Assembly (NCBI GenBank): GCA_001600095.1
Contig: BCIX01000001.1
Location: forward strand, 7,341,198 to 7,405,197
DNA length: 64,000 nucleotides
Reading direction: 5' to 3'
From: Bullera alba
Lineage: Eukaryota; Basidiomycota; Tremellomycetes; Tremellales; Bulleraceae
In this document: piece after piece, positions 31,954-41,986 of the stretch
Layout: each line of letters begins with the position of its first letter
Position numbering within the stretch: the stretch's first letter is position 1
Made by a program: the position numbers and the translations under genes
Notes under the pieces: model-generated
What the model was told of the DNA's origin: nothing
Database searches by the model: none
What the model saw: the letters and a program-made list of their open reading frames with translations, nothing else

Positions 31954-34124
31954 CTACCCGCCGATACCCTCCTCGCCCTTGCCGCCCTGCTTGACACCAA
32001 CGCTCGCAGGGGGTTTGTACTGCCCAAACCCTTTGGCCTCGTACAGCAGGTCTGTCCTGATGACAAACTTGCCCCCGCCTGCCGTGACGCCGCTGCCTTC
32101 GTGCAAGAGGGATCCTTGCGTGTCGCCGTGGGCTGCAACGAGGTCAGCTACACCCCAGCATAAGTTGGATAGCTGATTGGGAGGAATAGCAACTAGGCCA
32201 AGTACCTCCCAAGCTGCTCGTCCAATTCGAACTTGATTTACTCACGGAAACAGAGCACTGCCCCCTGGATAGGCTTCACCGAAGTCGCTTCCATCACGCC
32301 CATGGTATCGCTCGGCATGAAAAACGTCGTGCAGCCTGAATCATCTGGGATGTCCGAGTTTAGGTATACGAGGAGTGTATACCTCGACCACAGCGGGTCG
32401 TCGGGTGGCGAGGAGCTAGGCAAGAGGGGTCAGCGGGAGTCTCCCTGCGATCTTCAGAACTGTGCAAGGTCGACCCATCCACGGTCCCAATCTTCCCGTT
32501 CTTCCTCCACGTACCGAACACGGCTAGGCTCGAAACATTGTGGCCACTCACTCGTGGAGATACTCCCCAGTGACCTTGTCCAGTCCCGCAGCAGGCCACG
32601 CGCCGTCAATATGAGCCTATTCACACATCCAGTCAGTCACGATCAAACACCCGATGAAAAACCACGCCACTCACGCGATACACTTGATTCTCTGTGTATT
32701 GATACACCCTAAACCTCGCGTTGATCCCTCTGACATGTCCACCACCGTTCCCATCCACCGATACCGGCGCAGAGGGCGGGACGAACGGTAGGATCTGGGA
32801 GTAAAAGTGTTCGAGAAAGGGTTTGTCCGCCAACCAGACAAAGTTCTTTGCGAGAATCTGCCGTCGAGCTCCATCAACCCTGTCCTCTCATTGTGCTGCT
32901 CGATTGGGACTCACAGACTGCTTGTTGATCGCGGAACCACCGGCCGCTTCGTCCTTTTCGAATCCCACTCCCTCGGCCGCTTTCACAATCTGGAGACATT
33001 CCTCCGGGGTGAACACGTCCAACACGACGAATGCCCCTGGGACACCGGGCACATCGACCCGTCGTGGAGCCGACGGTCTGGGAGCGGGGTGGAGGACGAT
33101 GGCTCCGGGCTCGGAGGCGTACACCGTGGATGAATACAGGTTGGGCGGTTTACGCATGTGACCGGGAAGATGGTGTACCGCTTTGAAAGATGGGTAGGGG
33201 TTTGGAGGGGGTGTGTCTGGAGGATATTGGGTCAGTTCTGTTGGGAGGTGAATATGACAACACTGGTGTAACTTGATTTGTTTGACGGACAGGGAGTCGA
33301 TGCACGAAGTAGGGAATACCGGGCTGTTACTCACCGAACACCTTGCCCTGTTGTACCAATTCCCACACTTTGATCTCCGTGTCCACCGGGCCTCTAGCTC
33401 TGAACACGCCCTTCCTCCTGATCAACCCATCCTCATCCTCTGCCACTGTTGCCCTTGTCCATGAAGCGCCCGCGGCCAGAGCTTCATCCTCATTCTCCCT
33501 CTGCTGCTGCCTCTTCTCGACCGAAGTTTCCCCCTCCATACCCGCTATACGGAGGATCATGTCCAAACACTTCATGGCGCCTTTATCCCTTCCTCCGCCG
33601 CCTTGCTGGTCTGTAGCGTCACATTCCCTCACCCAGCGCTGCAACGCTCCAAGTTTGGGCGGGATGGCCCGGGTGTACATCTCGAACAAGTACACGAGGG
33701 CGTCAGTGAATCGATAGTCTTGCAGTGCGGAGGATATCTTGGATGTGAGGGATGTCCCTGGACCGAGATCGTCAGGCGTCCGTCTACGAGAACACATTAA
33801 GAGCGGTTGGTGCTCACCCAGACCCGCTCCGTCCACCATTACGCGGTACAACTCGTGAACCCCCCTCTTGAGCTCTTTCATCTCTTTGCCTACGAGCTCA
33901 TCCGGGTTTTCGCAGAGGTACTGGATCGTGTCCACAGTGACCATCAGATCCGCCGGATCTACCATCGTACCCAGCTCCTCCGTCATGGGCGGCGAGGGCA
34001 GGGAATTGGCCTTCGAGGCAGGATTGGCCGGGTGCCCTGGGGCGGAATGAGTCGCCACAGCGCAGGATTTATTACCATCGTTGTTCCTCTTGCGCTTTTT
34101 GGCTTGTTCCGCGCGTTTTCCCAT
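31954..34124 (-). CDS. Prolyl-4-hydroxylase-type 2OG-Fe(II) oxygenase with N-terminal extension
   Basis: Iron/2-oxoglutarate oxygenase. What looks like two adjacent frames is one gene: KVWELVQQGKVF is joined through a GTGAGT donor, branch AACTGACC and TCCAG acceptor to DTPPPNPYPSFKAVHHLPG. The N-terminal ~265 residues begin with a basic nuclear-type segment (GKRAEQAKKRKRNN) and a helical domain (TVDTIQYLCENPDELVGKEM, DYRFTDALVYLFEMYT). The catalytic part reads VPGAFVVLDVFTPEECLQIV, RRQILAKNFVWLAD, ARFRVYQYTENQVYR, then AHIDGAW (first His and Asp of the iron triad), SRYTLLVYLNSDIPDDSGCT, CFPHGDTQGSLLHEG (distal His) and GKFVIRTDLLYE (2OG-binding Arg). All expected residues are present. It ends GEEGIGG. 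The substrate (protein prolyl or otherwise) is unknown. Confidence 0.85.
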
Positions 34125-34789
34125 GGTGATCGATTTGAAGTGCGCCAGTTAACGATATCTAGGGTTCTGTTGTGGGCAGACACGGAACGTAAGTTGGTGA
34201 TCAGCACTCGGTAGCGACTGAAAGGTCAGAGCAGATTGCAGCTTGGATTGCAGACGGTCACTTGACCAACTTTTTGCTTCCGCTCATTGATCATTGCCAC
34301 CGGGTACCGAGGTAGCGAGGAGATCGTGAGCAGCGCGACGAGAGGTTTTTCAGCGGGTCACGTAGTGCATCTATCGTCCGACATACATGTATAGCTCCGG
34401 GATGATCTGTACAGAGATGATATAGTAACACAAGGCTCCTCACAAGGCTCCTCGCCTCTCACGACGTATACAAATGGGCATCATCGCACGCAGTGCAGCC
34501 AGCCTGGTATCCTTCCGAGTCTCCCTTGGGACCTCGTCCAGCCGTCCCATGGCGATAATCCTCCCTCGGCGATGATCGGATAGTGTAATGGCGGTGTGGG
34601 AGCTCTCAACCGATGATATTGGGGCAGTGATGATTATTGATTGGATCGCGCCGTTGCCGACAATTTGATCATCTTGTTGATTTTGTGATTCGATATTCGA
34701 AGTGGCGTTTTCGTGGGCATTATCGACAATCCCTCCTCCCCGACGCCTTTCCAGCCCAGACTCCGGATTCTTGAACCCGCCTCTTTGGC
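34125..34789. other. Intergenic region, with an overlapping open frame
   Basis: Between two minus-strand genes. It contains the upstream region of the oxygenase gene and a 136-codon minus-strand open frame (34850-34440, starting MAAAAPEGLW). This overlaps the end of the Lys-rich gene in another phase and could be reached by splicing at a GTGAGC at its stop, but I favour the simple stop. Confidence 0.4.
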
Positions 34790-36432
34790 TCACGCGCCCC
34801 TTGCCCTTGCCCGCTTGATCCCAAAGTCCTTCAGGAGCGGCTGCAGCCATTCCGCCTTTACATCATCCAACTTGATATACTTCTTCTTCTTCCTCGTGTA
34901 CCGGATCAAGCTCTCCACGTCGGGTTTCATCAACGCGCTGTAGTCCGGCTTGTCGGTGGAGGAGGTGTCGGCTCGGGCTTGGAGGTAATCGGCAATGTTG
35001 ATGTGCACCTCTTCGTGGAGAAGCTTGCTCGCCTGAGTGAGCGTTTGTGGCATTTCATGCTGATCCTCGTTGACATCAGGCTTTTCATCCTTGGTGAGGT
35101 GCGATGCCGTTGGCAAGTCTGGCAGGTCTTCTCCTCCGGGTACAACACCGAGCTGTTCAAATCAACAGACGTACCAAGTTATATCTCGGCCACTCACCTC
35201 GATGCAGAGAGCTTGCCACAGGCGCAGCTTGTTCGCCTTGTCCCTCAAGAAATCTCGGTCGCCAGAGAGGAATCTGACCCAGGCCATCAGCAACCACCCG
35301 CCTTCGAAACGGACCTGACTCACACGTCGATCGAGCTCGAGGCATCCTCGGAGCTCATCACGCTGCGGTTGTCGTAAACCCGCCTGCCCTTGATGACGGG
35401 GGTACTCGCCGTGTAACCCGTGTCGTCGCTATCGTCACTATCGCTGTCGTCGTCCTCCTGGACCGTCTCCGCTCCCAAGTCCGACATTCTCTCCACCTCA
35501 TCCTCGTCCTCTTCGTCCTGAGCTCGAGTGGCCGGTCCAGCCGGCGACACTGGCTCAATCTTGACCTTCTGACGGTCACTCTCGGCGGAGGACAAGTCTC
35601 CCTCTTCCCCAGAGAGCAACTCGTTTCTCACCGCCGCCCTGTCCTTTCTCAGTGTGCTTTTCACGCCAGCCCGTCTCTTCGGCCGCGAAACAGCCTTTTC
35701 CACAGGCTCCGTCTTGACAGCGACGCCCACGGAGGAGGATGTCGAAGTGCCCGATGTCGAGGGTGCCGAATGTCTCTCAAGCCTCTTCAGTTCCGCTATT
35801 CTCGCCCTCTTCTCCCTCTGCTTTCTTGCCTTCTTCGCGCGCCTTTCCTCCCGGTTCCGTAGTGCAGTCTCGTCCAGATGCTCCGTTTTGACCTTGACTC
35901 CCACAGAGGATGAAGAAGCACCCGATATCGAGCTCGCTGAGCTCTTCTCTTTGAACCTCTCTGCGGCTTTTCTGGCCCTTTTCTCCCTCTGCTTCCTTGC
36001 CTTCTTCGCGCGCAGATCCTCTCCCACCCCGTCCTCCTCCTTCACGCCATCTGGACCCTTTCCTTTACTCTTATCGCCAGCCACTCCCCCGTCTGCGGAA
36101 CGGCCGACGAGCACGCCGGATCGGGACGTGTCGTGCGAAACACTCGAATCGGTGATACTAGAGTCGGAGGACTGTGTCGATGCGCGTTCATGCGACTTTG
36201 GTACTAGGATATGCTCATACTCGTCATCCGAGGGCGGTCTGGGTGTCGCATTGGCTGACGATCGGCTTTTTCCCTGCTGCGTTTGTGACCCCTGAGCAGA
36301 GATAGAACGGCTGGGTGGGGAGTGGGAGTCGTCTGTGGATGTAAAATCTTGGGAGCTGAGGGAAAGCGTGTCGATGGACGCGGCGAGAGCGGATCCAGAG
36401 TCGGACGTTCCAGAGGTCGAGTAAGTTCTCAT
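34790..36432 (-). CDS. Lys/Arg/Ser-rich nuclear-type protein with internal duplication
   Basis: No family recognised. The start chosen is MRTYSTSGTSDSGS (36432); the frame is open further upstream to 36762 but that part is Cys/His-rich and unlike the rest. The middle holds two tandem copies of a ~55-residue module: RAKKARKQREKRAR, a Ser-rich linker, SSVGVxVKTE. Acidic clusters (DEEDEDEVERM, EDDDSDSDDSDD) follow. Spliced exons then give RVRFEGGWLLMAWVRFLSGD, ANKLRLWQALCIE, QLGVVPGGEDLPDLP, a helical part TQASKLLHEEVHINIADYLQ and the C-terminal IRYTRKKKKYIKLDDVKAEW, LQPLLKDFGIKRARARGA. Four hydrophobic-Lys-x-Glu sites (VKEE, VKTE, VKTE, VKIE) resemble SUMO acceptor consensus. A chromatin or nucleolar role is plausible but unproven. 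Confidence 0.7.
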
Positions 36433-37166
36433 AACGCCAAAGTCGATTACCGGAGATCTCGAGCTGGGAGTAACCTCGATCGGGGGCGACGGACTTCCTC
36501 TACAGCCGAATACTGGACCGAGACAGGTGGAGACTTGATAACAATGTCGGTGCAGACACGAGAGTTGGCGTCGACGGAAGGGGGAGGTGGTCAAGCCGGT
36601 GTGAATCGCTGGGTGGCGAATCTGAAACGCCACCCCGCTACAGCCACGTGGTTCCGGGGCATTTGCTTCCGCGCTCTCCCTCATGTGTTGGATGAAGTGA
36701 CTGCTGAGACGCTCGCCCTGTTTGTTCTTGTCCCCACAATCCCTCATCCCGTCTACAGGCATCTCATGTCAGCTGGTCAGAGGCCCGCCAGCCACTCTGC
36801 GGCCGGGAAGGACACTCGAGCTCGACGACGCGGATTGTCCGGTGCTTGGGACGCGGTCGCTGGCGACCGTTGCGAGGTTCCCGTCGTCAAGGATATCAAG
36901 CGAGTAGCGACCACGCGGCGACCGACCTCTGCGGTGTCGATGGCCTTTGGTCTTGGGTCGGGTTTTCATGGGTTCTCGTACCCAGTCCTTCTTGCTAATG
37001 CTCCCCACCTCTTCGCTTCGTTTCCTCGACTGACTCGTTCTGTAACTCTGTACTAACACCTCTGTACTCGCTGGTCGAGGCCTCCTCTCCATTCCACCTC
37101 ACTCAGTAATTCCTCTAGGATACTGCTGGTCCGGCACCAGCTCTACTCGATCACTCTTCCGAACCC
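36433..37166. promoter_or_regulatory. Divergent intergenic region
   Basis: 734 bp between the start of the Lys-rich protein gene (minus) and the Ser/Thr-rich membrane protein gene (plus). Open frames here continue the Lys-rich frame upstream and have no family features; likely two promoters and leaders. Confidence 0.4.
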
Positions 37167-39049
37167 ATGATGCTATACGCGACACTCCTCCTGGCCCTCC
37201 TCATTACCTTTGGCTCAGCGGCGGCACATCGACTCCCCGTCCGACCTCACATCATGCCCCACGCGGCCTTTCTCGACCTCGGCCCGCTCTCCCGGGACGT
37301 TCGAGGTGGAGTGAGACGATGGATACCCGTCTCCGACCTCACCTGGCTCAGAGAGGCCACCGACTCGGACTTGAACGGGGAGCACGCAAAGCGGAATGGA
37401 CACTTAGATGCAGTACTTCAATCCCTGGGCATGCCCCCGGTCGACCCGTTGGAATCGAGTGAGATGGCAGTATCCAGCGTATCGACTCCCACCGGCTCGT
37501 CAACGGCCTCGGGGTCAACATCGACATCGACATCGGCAACCCCGGTGGTATTGCTGGGAGAACCCTCGGCCGATTCAGCCACCAACACATCCATCCCAAG
37601 TCCCGTTGCATCGCCAGCCACGAACGGTACGCTCAACCTCGAGGCCAGTAGTAGTGCACCAGCTTCATCCCCGCCGCCCTCGGTCTCACCCTCCGCCTCG
37701 GGTCCGAGCTCGGGTGAACAGCACATGATGGTAGAAGTGATTGAAACGACGGATGAGATCCCATCGTGAGTCCTCTCTGCCTCCCTGCCTCCCTGCCTCT
37801 CTTAACACCCATTTTGATGTGCGACTCAGGCGCTAACGCGCCACGCGCCGTCCAGATCCGTCGGCACCATGGAGATGAAATGCATGACGCTAGTTTCCGA
37901 CCCGACACAACGCTTCTGTGCCACATTTCTCAACGGCCAGAACATCGGCTCGGACTCTGGTCTCCAAGTCCCTCCTCCCAATGCTTCGGTGTCCAGCAGC
38001 GCTGCTCCCACCGAGGTCAAAGTCGCGGAGGCTGCGGCGGGATCTTCGGCCGCCAGTCCCTCCGCGGAGGGGGATGTTAGCGATACGGCATCCATATCCA
38101 GTGCTTCCAGCGCCTCCTCGAGCAACTCGAGTAGTTCCAGTGATGGCTCCACCTCCCAGCCTGGCTCGCCCACAAGCCTGTCCTTCGACGTGGTCGTGGT
38201 GAGCAACACATCTCTGCCAGCTGTATGTTGTCACGAGACTGCCAGCTGACACCGACCCAGAACGCCGCTACGCCCACTGCTACCACATCGATCGCCGAAG
38301 CAGGTCTTGCGGGTGTGAGTGCCTCTTCTAGGTCTCCCGTAGATCGAGGGCCAAGCTGAGCTCGAGCAGAACTCCACGACGGCATCACCTGGATTATCAA
38401 GTGACTCCGCCTCAGTGAGCTTCCATATCGTGTTCTTGGTCACTAAGCTCATCGTGATGCTAGTTATCGCCCACGCCGACTCCCCCTCCGGCCGAAGGAG
38501 CCGCCGGTCCATCTCCATCCGACGTCTCCGCCTCTCTTAGCGACGACTCAGATCCAAGCCCCACTCCAACCCCAACGGCAGCGACATCAGCCAGTATCGC
38601 CTCCGAAGCCCTCAGTAGCGCCAGCGCCGAGGCCGCCAATGCCGAGTCTTCCGTGAGTACAAGACATCGCTTCATGGTCCCTTCATGGCCATGACCGTTT
38701 CACTGGTACTGACGCTTCCCAGACGGTTCCGATTCCAGGGCAGAAGATGCAGGTGTTGCCCATCGGTCTGGGGATATTCGGTGGTGAGTCCTGCCTCTTA
38801 CCCCAGTGTCTCCTCCCCTCCTGCTCTCCTCTGTCCTCCTCACCCCGACCCGCAACTTCCGGATGAGACCCCATACAGCGCTCACGCTGACGCGATGCCG
38901 CAGGCCTCGCGGGGATCACCATCCTGATCGTCGGGTACGTCCTCTGGGAGAGACGGAAGTACAAGCAATTGTTCCATTTTCGAAAACGGGCTCAGGAGAA
39001 AGCTGGCCTTTCGACCCAGGGCGCAGGAATGGGCTATGGCGGGGCGTGA
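37167..39049 (+). CDS. Secreted-type Ser/Thr-rich single-pass membrane protein
   Basis: Type I surface protein. Signal peptide MMLYATLLLALLITFGSAAA, then a short conserved-looking region (HIMPHAAFLDLGPLSRDV, RRWIPVSDLTWL) and long Ser/Thr/Pro/Ala-rich segments with several Asn-x-Ser/Thr sites. The second exon carries MEMKCMTLVSDPTQRFCATF, a possible disulfide-bearing strand. Small exons (NAATPTATTS, LLSPTPTPPP, TVPIPGQKMQVLPIGLGIFG) lead to a membrane helix GLAGITILIVGYVLWE with basic RRKYKQLFHFRKRAQEK and a short tail ending MGYGGA and stop (39047-39049). About six short introns; junctions in the repeat-rich middle are approximate. The layout resembles cell-wall integrity sensors or mucins, but no WSC or Mid2 domain is visible. 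Confidence 0.75.
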
Positions 39050-39579
39050 GCTTGAGACTGAGCGCGAAGCGTGAGGTCGAACCGAACCCCCGCGCGAGCG
39101 GGGGAAGAGTGGATGCTCAGATGTGGGGAATCAGTATTGGGCTGGCCGTATGCAAGTTGTTTGTCACCAGACGATCGACCCAAACATCTGATATTCTCAC
39201 CGAGTGTCATCCAAGAATGACCATCGCTGGGTTATCGATCATCAATATCCAAATCGTCCAGACTCTCAGCCGTCACGAGGCCTCCGCTTCATTGGGACTA
39301 GTAGCGTCGGGGCAAGTGGACACTGCGTTTGATCCAAGACGTCATGACACCGTTGCTACTCCTGCTCTCATCGATGGCTATGATGGACACAAGTCGCCTC
39401 TGAGGAGACTTGACATTAACAATACTGAAACTGCCTGGACACGCATGGCTGGCTGTATTAGACGTCTGACGTCAGCTGTTGTCCACCCGACAGTGCTAGT
39501 ACTCACCCATACGGAGGTACTCGTACCGACCCAACGCGTTCCAAAGCCGATGGCCATCGGGTGATACCGCCCAGGAGGG
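39050..39579. other. Convergent intergenic region
   Basis: 530 bp between convergent genes, holding two 3' ends. Only shadow frames; no structured feature seen. Confidence 0.5.
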
Positions 39580-40384
39580 TCATTGCTCTGGCGATACGAA
39601 GAGCCCCGCTAACCAAGTGGCCTCATCCTCCATCTCCTGCAAACTCCTCGGCCGCCGATCCTCCTCTTTCGGAGTGACGAACCGGGTCCCCACCCTCCCT
39701 TGTTCGTCTGATCGAGTCGACGTCTCATCTCCAGACTTGCCCCGAACGGCAGCGAGGTCGCCTTGCAACCTCGCCTCGCTGTCTTCTAGAGCGGGGTACA
39801 CCCGGTCGTTGACGCCGTCAAAGTCGGTGCGGCTTCGGGGGAGGATATGTACGTGGACATGAGGCACGCTCTGTCCTGCGTCCGCGCCGTCCTAAGCGGT
39901 CTGCGTCAGCAGACCGAGTCATTCCCGTGCCTATCCCAGTTCTTTATCCGCTTGATTGGCTCCCCTGTGCGAGGATGGCACTGTACCTGGAACCCACCTG
40001 GACGGAGATTGTCAAGGCGCTCCCGCCATAGGCCCTCTCTATCGTGCCCCCGACGAGCTGTACCGAGCTGAAGAGGTCGTGTACCTCCGGCCCAGTCAGA
40101 TCTCCCAGTCGAGGCACCACCCGTTTCGGCACGACCAGAACGTCTTGCAGGGTCGTCAGTCATCAAATGCGACACAGGGCGACAGGGGACTCACGGCCGG
40201 GGAGTAGTGGTTTGAGGTTCACGATCCCAATTGACAAGGTCGACTTGAAGAAGACTTGAAATAGATTAGTAGTATTCCATATCAGTATGATGTGACAGCC
40301 GTTCGAGATCCCCTGTAGACCCTCTTGCGACTCACCCTGCCTGGAGACGTCAAACGTTGAGAAGAGATACTTCTCCATTCGCAT
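39580..40384 (-). CDS. FHIT-type diadenosine polyphosphate hydrolase (HIT family)
   Basis: Cleaves Ap3A-like dinucleotides to AMP plus a nucleotide. Exons read MRMEKYLFSTFDVSRQ, then QVFFKSTLSIGIVNLKPLLPG (the FHIT substrate-pocket strands), LTTLQDVLVVPKRVVPRLGD, LTGPEVHDLFSSVQLVGGTI, YGGSALTISVQ, DGADAGQSVPHVHVHILPR (complete HxHxH triad) and DRVYPALEDSEARLQ. The tail after this is longer and more charged than in human FHIT and ends GLFVSPEQ. All FHIT marker residues (the Gln before SVPHVHVH, the catalytic His) are present. A second in-frame ATG lies two codons downstream at 40378. It is divergent from EMC7 across about 316 bp. Confidence 0.9.
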
Positions 40385-40700
40385 CCTCTGCCTCGATGGG
40401 ACTTTCGTGTGTCCGCCCTGTCGATTTCTGAGGAGAGGGCCCACCAAGGGAGAGGCTGCGTACTTGACCGCTCCTAGTGATGGTGATTGTGGATCAGACC
40501 TTGCAATAATACCAACTCCAACTATGGTACAGTAGCAGACTGCAACCTCAGCTGGTGAGGACGAATCTCGATCGCGTTTCTCCGCCAATTCAAATTCACC
40601 GACCGACCCGACCGCAATCAGCACTCTTGGACTTGCTCTTCACGACCACTCTGACCAGCATCTACATAGACCTCTGTCAGCCCATTTCTGCTCGGTAGCC
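40385..40700. promoter_or_regulatory. Divergent promoter, FHIT/EMC7
   Basis: Compact 316-bp spacer between two divergent housekeeping-type genes. No convincing TATA box; typical of a shared TATA-less promoter. Confidence 0.4.
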
Positions 40701-41775
40701 ATGCTCTCCCGCTCTGCCCTTCAGTGGCTGCTCCTCGCCCTCCTGTAAGCTCAGACTACTCCCCACCATGACGTTCGCGGACGCTTACTCTCCTCGCAGA
40801 CTCCCGGCCACACTGGCCTTTGATGTCAAAGGCCGTATCGACCTCTCCACCGTCCCAGGCAGTGAGTAGAAGTCATCATGGATGTAATTGGGGATGGAGT
40901 GTATTGATGTCGTGTTAGACCACTCTATTCCGATTGGAAGCAAGGTCACCTTTGGCCACAGCAGCAAATCCGCCTTGGTCCGACACGATGGATCGTTTGA
41001 ACTGTGAGCGGGATCAGGCAATCATCTGCGTTTTGTGCTGACTCGCAAAAGGCATAATGTGGGCGATGGGGAACATGTCCTTGAGGCCATCGTTCCGGGG
41101 TACATCATCATCCCAGTGAGTCAACCCATTCAAATCTTCCTACCACCTCGACCGAGATACATCTAAACGGGAACCTCTAACACCGTTTTAGTACTTGATC
41201 ACCGTGAAGAACCCAGACGGTATCCACATCCAACCGTACCATCCATCTCGGGCGCCGCTGTCCACATCGACATTGTCCCTGCCTCATCCTATGCGACTAA
41301 CGCCAAAGGCCCTCGAGGAGTTTTACACCGACGCCAGGGGTCTCAACATATTTGGCATGCTCAAATCCCCCATGGTCCTCATGATGCTCTTCAGCGGCAT
41401 CATGATGTTCGCCGTCCCAAAGCTGATGGTGAGCGCTCGTCCATTCCCATGGCCAATCTCACCACTGAACAACGCCGCGCTGACCCCGACCCCAGGCAAA
41501 CCTCGAAGTCGATCCGGAGATGGCGGCAGAGATAGCCGAGTCTAGGAAACGGGTACAGGGACTGCAAAACGGCGACTTCATGTCGAGGTGCGTTATCAAC
41601 ACTACTGTCAACACCCGGTCAATGGACCCGCGCTGATTCTACCGATTGTCGCTGTAGCTTGTCGTCGATGCTCGCTGGGACTTCGGATTCGACAGCCAGC
41701 GCGCCCGCAAAGCCCGTTGCGTCGGGCGGCAGTGGTGCCGGAGCAGGAGGTGCGAGAAGGCGCAAGGGCAAGTAG
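40701..41775 (+). CDS. EMC7: ER membrane protein complex subunit 7
   Basis: Component of the EMC insertase of the endoplasmic reticulum; its lumenal beta-sandwich faces the complex exterior. The signal peptide MLSRSALQWLLLALL is interrupted by an intron, then LPATLAFDVKGRIDLS. Lumenal exons follow: SIPIGSKVTFGHSSKSALV, RHDGSFEL, VGDGEHVLEAIVPGYIIIP, ITVKNPDGIHIQPYHP and LPHPMRLTPKALEEFYTDA. Next is the membrane helix MLKSPMVLMMLFSGIMMFAV followed by PKLM, the family's most conserved block (NPMVMMMVLP...LLPK in animals). The cytosolic tail has LEVDPEMAAEIAESRKRVQG and ends in a Gly/Ala-rich, basic GGARRRKGK. At least five short introns. Length and domain order are as expected. Confidence 0.92.
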
Positions 41776-41986
41776 AGCCCGAGATCAGGGATGAAATAGG
41801 GGCCAGAAATACTGGAATTGGTGATTGTGAGATGTATAGAGACAGACAAATCGAGCCTAAGCGCATCAATGATCCGGGAGGGCTCCGTGCTCGACTCGCT
41901 CTAGTTGCGCTCGAAAGCATACATCATCATTTCGTGTACGGCACTTCATACTGAATCAGATTCAAGTTTAATCTGCTACAACTAGG

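Noticed and set aside
34440..34850. 136-codon minus-strand frame as a separate gene
   Set aside because: It overlaps the end of the Lys-rich protein gene in another phase, lacks family features and has no splice partner except an alternative donor at the neighbouring stop.
35654..36295. 213-codon plus-strand frame with FFARLSS-like repeats
   Set aside because: It is the exact antisense shadow of the duplicated Lys/Arg-rich module; its repeats mirror those of the real gene.
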